This document shows positions 24,747-28,626 of a DNA stretch of 28,626 nt, piece after piece (positions within the stretch are counted from its first letter, which is position 1; the number at the start of each line of letters is the position of its first letter). The position numbers and the translations under genes are program-made. This DNA is from Woeseiaceae bacterium. GTDB lineage: Bacteria > Pseudomonadota > Gammaproteobacteria > Steroidobacterales > Woeseiaceae. The notes below the pieces were generated by a model that had not been told where the DNA came from, made no database searches, and worked only from the letters and a program-made list of their open reading frames with translations. The stretch lies in contig JALHUQ010000353.1 in NCBI GenBank assembly GCA_022866645.1, positions 1-28,626 on the forward strand, read 5' to 3'.

Positions 24747-26033
24747 CTATTGGCAGAAGCAGTTGCCGTTCGGTGTCGAGAATACAGTAGCGAGTCCGCC
24801 GCCCTCTGTCCTGAGGTTGGTGGTCTGACCCTGATAGAGCCTGGCTGACAATTGTTGAATCTTGGCGTTGTAGGTTACGCAGCGAATGTCGAGTTTTAGC
24901 GACTGCTTTTTCCCATCGATGATGAGTTGTCGTTCGCTGGGTGGCACCATAGTTTGGGCGATATAATCGGCGTGGGTGATGTCTTCCCAAACCCGTTTTG
25001 TGAGCTTGGCGCCTCGATACGCACCGCGGCTGCCATATCCGGTAGCGGGTTTAAAAAAGAGCTGTTTTCGATTCGCCCAGAGAAGAGCAGCGTTGTCTTT
25101 CGTTACAGTAACCGTGGCCGGTAGTGAGTGCTTTAGTGCAGTGATGACGTCCTCCTCCACACCAAACTCCTTGAGACGATTGGAGTCTGACAACAGCGAC
25201 AGATTGCGTTTGTCCGCATAGAGGGCATAAACGTAAGGGGAAGGCGTCAATACCACAATACCGCTCTGATAGGCCGCTCGTAAGCAATCGGAGCCAGGCG
25301 ATTCCAGATAGAAATCAGTGAGGCGGTTATACACGAGGTCGATCTTTCGCCCTTCCGACCACAGTGTGTTCTCCGAGATCGTGAAATCTTTGGGATCGGC
25401 GATTATTGCTTCAATACCGTGTCGTTCGAAGAGTGATTGAAATAACAGAAACTCGGGGTACAAGAATTGTTCCGATGGCTTGTCGTCCACGATGGCGATT
25501 GTATGCAGGGTTTTGTCTGGAAACTGTGACTGCCACTCTTCTTTGAACATCGCAATTAGTTCTTGCTCGACCTCGGCAAAATTGGTTGTTCCGCCAAAGA
25601 AAGTGATCACCTCATCACAGCAGGCTTGCTGGGCCGAAGCCAGATATAGATTCAGCAATACTCCGCCAGCATTCGTGTTGACCTCGATCAGCTGGGGGCC
25701 ATCCATTCCAAGGTGAAAATCGTATCCAAGAAAGACACCTCGGGGGCCAAAGTCCTGGCGGCTGGGAGCAGGAGCAGCGGCCAGTACAGCGGCACGATAT
25801 GCACCATTGTGGGCCACTTTCTCGACAGCGCGAATTAGCTGCTCCATTTCCTGGAGATGTTCCTGCCCTAAGAAAACAGGTGAGTCCGCAAACAGATGAC
25901 TGTTTGCGTTCAGGAGTTGTTCCGGCAGACCCGAGTCTCTGAGATGAACTTCCAGGCTATCGTGAAGTGCTTCTCTGTTTACGGTAATACAGTAGCAATC
26001 CTTATTCAGTGCTTCCGCTAGTTCTTTTGCCAT
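24747..26033 (-). CDS. circularly permuted ATP-grasp-like protein, function unknown
   Basis: 428-aa cytosolic protein with no signal peptide. I read it as an ATP-grasp ligase with permuted order. The metal-binding-like E117-V-N119-T-N121 (LIEVNTNAGG) comes early, while the ATP loop FFKPATGYGSRG (326-337, K328) comes late, followed by LDIRC (381-385), RLYQGQTTN (398-406) and GGG (411-413). An AxxADKRNLSLL block lies at 270-281. Known permuted ATP-grasp enzymes join a carboxylate to an amine or thiol. The substrate is not evident. An in-frame TAG four codons before the ATG fixes the start, and no good ribosome-binding site is seen. It lies 84 bases downstream of the aminopeptidase gene on the same strand. 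Confidence 0.65.
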   Translation of the reverse strand: MAKELAEALNKDCYCITVNREALHDSLEVHLRDSGLPEQLLNANSHLFADSPVFLGQEHLQEMEQLIRAVEKVAHNGAYRAAVLAAAPAPSRQDFGPRGVFLGYDFHLGMDGPQLIEVNTNAGGVLLNLYLASAQQACCDEVITFFGGTTNFAEVEQELIAMFKEEWQSQFPDKTLHTIAIVDDKPSEQFLYPEFLLFQSLFERHGIEAIIADPKDFTISENTLWSEGRKIDLVYNRLTDFYLESPGSDCLRAAYQSGIVVLTPSPYVYALYADKRNLSLLSDSNRLKEFGVEEDVITALKHSLPATVTVTKDNAALLWANRKQLFFKPATGYGSRGAYRGAKLTKRVWEDITHADYIAQTMVPPSERQLIIDGKKQSLKLDIRCVTYNAKIQQLSARLYQGQTTNLRTEGGGLATVFSTPNGNCFCQ

Positions 26034-26080
26034 TGGCTGTCTCTACGGTGGGAAGAGTTGTCGAACCTTCCGAGATCTGG

Positions 26081-26114
26081 CCAACCACTTCAGTAGCAGC
26101 CAGTCAGAAGTTGG
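26081..26114 (-). other. hairpin between aminopeptidase and ATP-grasp genes
   Basis: CCAACCACTTC (26081-26091) pairs with GAAGTTGG (26107-26114) with a small bulge, three bases past the aminopeptidase stop on the minus strand. No T tract follows. A second weaker stem GGAAG/CTTCC spans 26051-26071. These may partly separate expression of the two genes. Confidence 0.35.
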
Positions 26115-26117
26115 CTC

Positions 26118-27386
26118 CTAGTCGCTCATGGCGCTTTCTATTTCCAGTACCGTTCGTGGAATATGGCGTGAGAGCAATAGCGGGCCGTCTTTGGTAACGA
26201 GAATGTCGTCCTCAATTCGGATGCCGATGCCTTCTTCCGGAATATAGATTCCGGGTTCCACCGTTATCACTACGCCTGCTTTCAACGGCAGGTCGTAGTT
26301 ACCGGCGTCATGCACATCCAAGCCCAGGAAATGGCCAGTTCCATGGATGAAGTATTCGCCGTATCCAGCATCATCCAATATGCCTTTGGCTGTCATGTGC
26401 ACATCATCGTAGTAGTCGGCACCTACTTGCACTTTCTGAATAGCGGCGTCCGACGCTTTCAACACGAGTTCGTACAATTCTCTCTCCCGGGGAGAGAAGG
26501 TTCCGCTGACTGGAATCGTTCGGGTGACATCTGCACTGTAATGCTGCCAGGCGGCACCGGTATCGATCAGAACCAGGCCAGTTTCCTGAATCGGTTGATT
26601 GTTTTGTCCGTAGTGCAAAACCGTCGTATTGGGTCCCCAAGCCAGAATGGTAGAGAAACCGAGAAATTGCGCGCCCTCCATCTCGTAGGCGTGTTCGACA
26701 ACAGATTGAAGCTGGAACTCCAACATCCCGGGTTCGACCGATTTCATGGCCGCCACGATTCCTTTACCCGTCACATCGATCGCTTTTTGAATTTGCTCAA
26801 TCTCTTGATCATCCTTTATGCGACGCATTTCAGGAATCAAGTCAGCCATGTTCTCAAGACGGGTGCCCGGAACGCGAGACTGGCCGTCTCGAAGGATGCT
26901 TAGTGCTTTGGGCATGTCCGCAGCGGCACTCACTATAGGACCCAGGAATATGGCCTTCTTGCTGCGCTGGAGCATTGCGGTGAGGTTCGCCGGTAGTGCG
27001 TTAATTCGAAGCACCTTTTCAAAGCCCGTTGCTTCGTCTAACGCGTCACCAAGAGGCTCTCGCCGCCCGTCCCAATTCTCCACTTCCGGATTTCGTGGCT
27101 GTAAGAAAAGAATTTCTTTATAGCGACGTTCGCCAGGAGCCAGCAACAGTGCTGCGCCAGGTTCTGAGATACCGGTCAGGTAATAGAAACTGGACTCCTG
27201 AACGAATTGCCCCTTAACAATGCCGCCGCTGTCGTCGGTCGCCCCATAAATTACCGCGACGCCACCGTCCAACTTTTTCATCAACGCTTCACGACGGGCC
27301 TTGAATACATCGGCGTCGTTGGTCGCTGCCTGCATGGCACCAGAGAAAGCTAAAGCTGAGGCGACCAATACAATGATTATTTTCAT
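26118..27386 (-). CDS. secreted Xaa-Pro aminopeptidase (aminopeptidase P family)
   Basis: Metallopeptidase of the M24B family that removes an N-terminal residue preceding proline. A signal peptide (about 1-20, ending MQA/A) predicts periplasmic or exported location, unlike cytosolic PepP of E. coli. The creatinase-type N-terminal domain (about 25-180) precedes the pita-bread domain (190-415). Dinuclear metal ligands are all visible: D275 (IDTGA), D286 (ADVTRT), H352 (HGTGHFLG), E377 (VEPGIY) and E392 (IRIEDD). Length of 422 aa is normal. A GAGGA ribosome-binding site lies seven bases before the ATG and is partly inside a hairpin. First gene of a possible two-gene unit with the ATP-grasp-like gene. 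Confidence 0.92.
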   Translation of the reverse strand: MKIIIVLVASALAFSGAMQAATNDADVFKARREALMKKLDGGVAVIYGATDDSGGIVKGQFVQESSFYYLTGISEPGAALLLAPGERRYKEILFLQPRNPEVENWDGRREPLGDALDEATGFEKVLRINALPANLTAMLQRSKKAIFLGPIVSAAADMPKALSILRDGQSRVPGTRLENMADLIPEMRRIKDDQEIEQIQKAIDVTGKGIVAAMKSVEPGMLEFQLQSVVEHAYEMEGAQFLGFSTILAWGPNTTVLHYGQNNQPIQETGLVLIDTGAAWQHYSADVTRTIPVSGTFSPRERELYELVLKASDAAIQKVQVGADYYDDVHMTAKGILDDAGYGEYFIHGTGHFLGLDVHDAGNYDLPLKAGVVITVEPGIYIPEEGIGIRIEDDILVTKDGPLLLSRHIPRTVLEIESAMSD

Positions 27387-27395
27387 TTATGTGTC

Positions 27396-27413
27396 CTCGC
27401 TTTTTTCAGCGAG
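27396..27413 (-). promoter_or_regulatory. hairpin overlapping aminopeptidase ribosome-binding site
   Basis: CTCGCT (27396-27401) pairs perfectly with AGCGAG (27408-27413) around TTTTTC. On the minus strand the second arm supplies the first three bases of the GAGGA site (27398-27394), so the structure could limit ribosome access. Confidence 0.4.
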
Positions 27414-27500
27414 CGCGTGAAGATTGGTTGACGATGCCTGCTTTGGATTGCGGACTCAAATGGTCGATGTAACACCTAAACTCTAACGGTAGAGCGGGAA

Positions 27501-27725
27501 GTGTCGCAAATGAATTATCCAATCAGGGTTTACTACACCGAAGCTGACAAGTCATTGATGTGGGATCGCTGGCGAAAAGGCGAATCGCTGACCTGGCAAC
27601 GCGGTTCAAACGAACGACCTGGAAGGACGTTAGATCATCGAACACCGGCCTGTCACGCTCATTCGTGTGACGTAGTTATTGGGTTATCACATCAACCCCT
27701 GTATACTATTTGGCTATTAAAATAA
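27501..27725 (+). pseudogene. internally deleted IS30-family transposase relic
   Basis: The frame encodes three pieces recognisable from full-length IS30-type transposases, joined directly. RVYYTEADKSLMWDRWRKGESL (residues 9-30) is the N-terminal helix-turn-helix start. WQRGSNE (32-38, bases 27594-27614) resembles the WQRGTNEN block that carries the last catalytic glutamate. RPGRTLDHRTPA (39-50, to base 27650) resembles the C-terminal RPRKTLxxxTPAE. About 300 residues are missing between them, so it cannot be active. The last 24 residues look like read-through of non-coding DNA. Start could be GTG 27501 or ATG 27510. Confidence 0.6.
27679..27707 (+). promoter_or_regulatory. promoter of the ArsR-methyltransferase gene
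   Basis: TTGGGT (27679-27684) and TATACT (27702-27707) are spaced 17 bases apart; the -10 matches five of six consensus bases. GGGTT (27681-27685) and AACCC (27694-27698) form an inverted repeat overlapping the -35 and spacer, which could bind a regulator. Transcription would start near 27713. Confidence 0.5.
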
Positions 27726-27743
27726 AAGAATCCTTATATTCTT
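27726..27743. promoter_or_regulatory. candidate operator at the start codon
   Basis: AAGAAT-N6-ATTCTT is a perfect 18-base dyad ending two bases before the ATG at 27746 and lying just downstream of the predicted transcription start. An ArsR-type dimer bound here would block its own gene. The AT-rich sequence could also arise by chance. Confidence 0.4.
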
Positions 27744-27745
27744 AT

Positions 27746-28626
27746 ATGAAGCCATCAACCGACAAGCTGCTACTGCAATTCAAAGCCCTGGCCGATCCCG
27801 TTCGCACAAGGCTCGTCGCGCTTTGTGGTCTGGCCGAATGCAGCGTCTCGGAACTCACCCAGGTAACCGGGCAGAGCCAGCCGCGCATCTCGCAGCACCT
27901 GAAGCAATTGTGTGCCGCGCATTTGTTGGAGCGTTTCAAGGACGGTCACTTCGTCTATTACCGTGTGCCGACAACAGGCCAGGACGCCGCGACTCGTCGT
28001 GGTCTGCTCGGTTTGTTACCCGACGACGAACCGCAATTCGAAAAGGACATCAGGACACTGCGCGACATGCGGGTAGACGCCGGCGTTGCCCGTATCCCTG
28101 TGTCCGACCGGGACCGATCATTGCATCGTGCGTTGGTCGAATTGACCGTCGCCGCGCCGCTGGGCGATCTCCTCGATATCGGCTGCGGTCAGGGACGTAT
28201 TTTGAAACTGTTGGCGTCGCGCGCGCATCGCGCCGTCGGGGTGGATATCAATTCCGATGCACGGCGACTGGCGCGCGCGGAGTTATTGCTCGCCGGTACG
28301 CCGAATACGACGCTTCGGCAGGGCGACATGGTCTCGCTGCCGTTCGCGGATCAGGAATTCGATACCATTATTCTCGACGATGTATTGACCAGCGCGAAGG
28401 ATCCTGCGGCGGCACTTAAGGAAGCAAAACGTCTGCTGAGCCCAGGCGGGCGCGTGTTGTTTCTTGCTGCCGTCGGCGACGCCGACATTAACAAACTAGG
28501 TGCGCAGTTCGCCGTATGGGCCGCTGCGGCAAGTCTTCGTCTCGCACCGCCGCGTGCGGTTCCGAGCATCAATCCAGCCTGGTTGCTCGCCGTTGCAACC
28601 ACTGCCGACCGCGCGTCCGTCGCGGC
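27746..28626 (+). CDS. ArsR-family regulator fused to a SAM-dependent methyltransferase (partial, runs off the window)
   Basis: The frame is open from the ATG at 27746 through the last base, giving at least 293 residues. Residues 1-75 form a winged helix-turn-helix of ArsR type: LADPVRTRLVALCG (15-28), recognition helix SQPRISQHLKQL (44-55) and wing GHFVYYRV (67-74). The single C33 in ECSVSEL replaces the CxC of metal sensors, so arsenic or metal sensing is unlikely. A class I methyltransferase domain starts near 125, with SAM motif LLDIGCGQGRIL (142-153), acidic VGVDIN (164-169) and LLSPGGRVLFL (230-240). Similar fusions in proteobacteria often precede methionine-cycle genes such as metF; the next gene lies outside. 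No clear Shine-Dalgarno is seen. Confidence 0.88.
   Translation, partial: MKPSTDKLLLQFKALADPVRTRLVALCGLAECSVSELTQVTGQSQPRISQHLKQLCAAHLLERFKDGHFVYYRVPTTGQDAATRRGLLGLLPDDEPQFEKDIRTLRDMRVDAGVARIPVSDRDRSLHRALVELTVAAPLGDLLDIGCGQGRILKLLASRAHRAVGVDINSDARRLARAELLLAGTPNTTLRQGDMVSLPFADQEFDTIILDDVLTSAKDPAAALKEAKRLLSPGGRVLFLAAVGDADINKLGAQFAVWAAAASLRLAPPRAVPSINPAWLLAVATTADRASVA

Larger units (their letters stand above)
27387..27745. other. intergenic region with IS relic and regulator promoter
   Basis: Between the divergent aminopeptidase and regulator genes lie the RBS hairpin, a decayed IS30-type transposase (27501-27660 or so) and the promoter and operator of the ArsR-type gene. No clear promoter for the aminopeptidase was found, and terminal inverted repeats of the insertion sequence could not be recognised with confidence. 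Confidence 0.5.

Noticed and set aside
27587..27667. Possible frameshifted continuation of the transposase helix-turn-helix (LATRFKRTTWKDV in another frame)
   Set aside because: The in-frame WQRGSNE and RPGRTLDHRTPA segments match later parts of IS30 transposases better, so internal deletion explains the frame more simply.
1..28626. tRNA, rRNA and CRISPR arrays
   Set aside because: Intergenic stretches were read on both strands and show no cloverleaf, no rRNA-like segment and no regularly spaced repeats.

Overview
The window reads as a chromosomal segment of a Gram-negative gammaproteobacterium. The evidence is the canonical lptD-surA-pdxA-rsmA-apaG-apaH operon, an outer-membrane LPS assembly protein with its four disulfide cysteines, the mreBCD/mrdA/rodA elongasome genes, and gatCAB facing mreB as in Pseudomonas-like genomes. 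GC content looks to be in the mid-50s percent. Placing it closer than 'deep-branching gammaproteobacterium' would be a guess.

Layout. 1-305: possible tail of an upstream gene, a hairpin terminator and non-coding sequence. 306-8021 (minus): lptD, surA, pdxA, rsmA, apaG, apaH and, unusually, a kynureninase gene overlapping apaH by 4 bp. 8022-8222: divergent control region. 8223-9808 (plus): amgK-murU, peptidoglycan sugar recycling. 9819-19210 (minus): one tightly packed cell-shape cluster, transcribed mreB-mreC-mreD-mrdA-rodA-mltB-rlpA-dacA-ybeD-lipB. 19211-19369: divergent promoters. 19370-23423 (plus): gatC-gatA-gatB (tRNA-dependent amidotransferase) and hslO (Hsp33). 23424-27745: an accessory-looking zone with a DUF4239 membrane protein flanked by a 13-bp inverted repeat, long non-coding stretches, a circularly permuted ATP-grasp-like protein behind a secreted Xaa-Pro aminopeptidase, and a relic of an IS30 transposase. 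27746-28626 (plus, cut by the window edge): an ArsR-type regulator fused to a SAM-dependent methyltransferase, with a clear promoter and a candidate operator abutting its start codon.

How the genes fit together. Most of the window serves envelope growth. LptD and SurA build the outer membrane. MreBCD, PBP2, RodA, MltB, RlpA and DacA synthesise and trim peptidoglycan during elongation. AmgK and MurU return liberated MurNAc to UDP-MurNAc. GatCAB and RsmA serve translation, and Hsp33 protects proteins during oxidative stress. The least ordinary part is 23.4-27.7 kb. The functions of the DUF4239 and ATP-grasp-like proteins cannot be read from sequence alone, and the non-coding stretches hold repeats and mobile-element debris.
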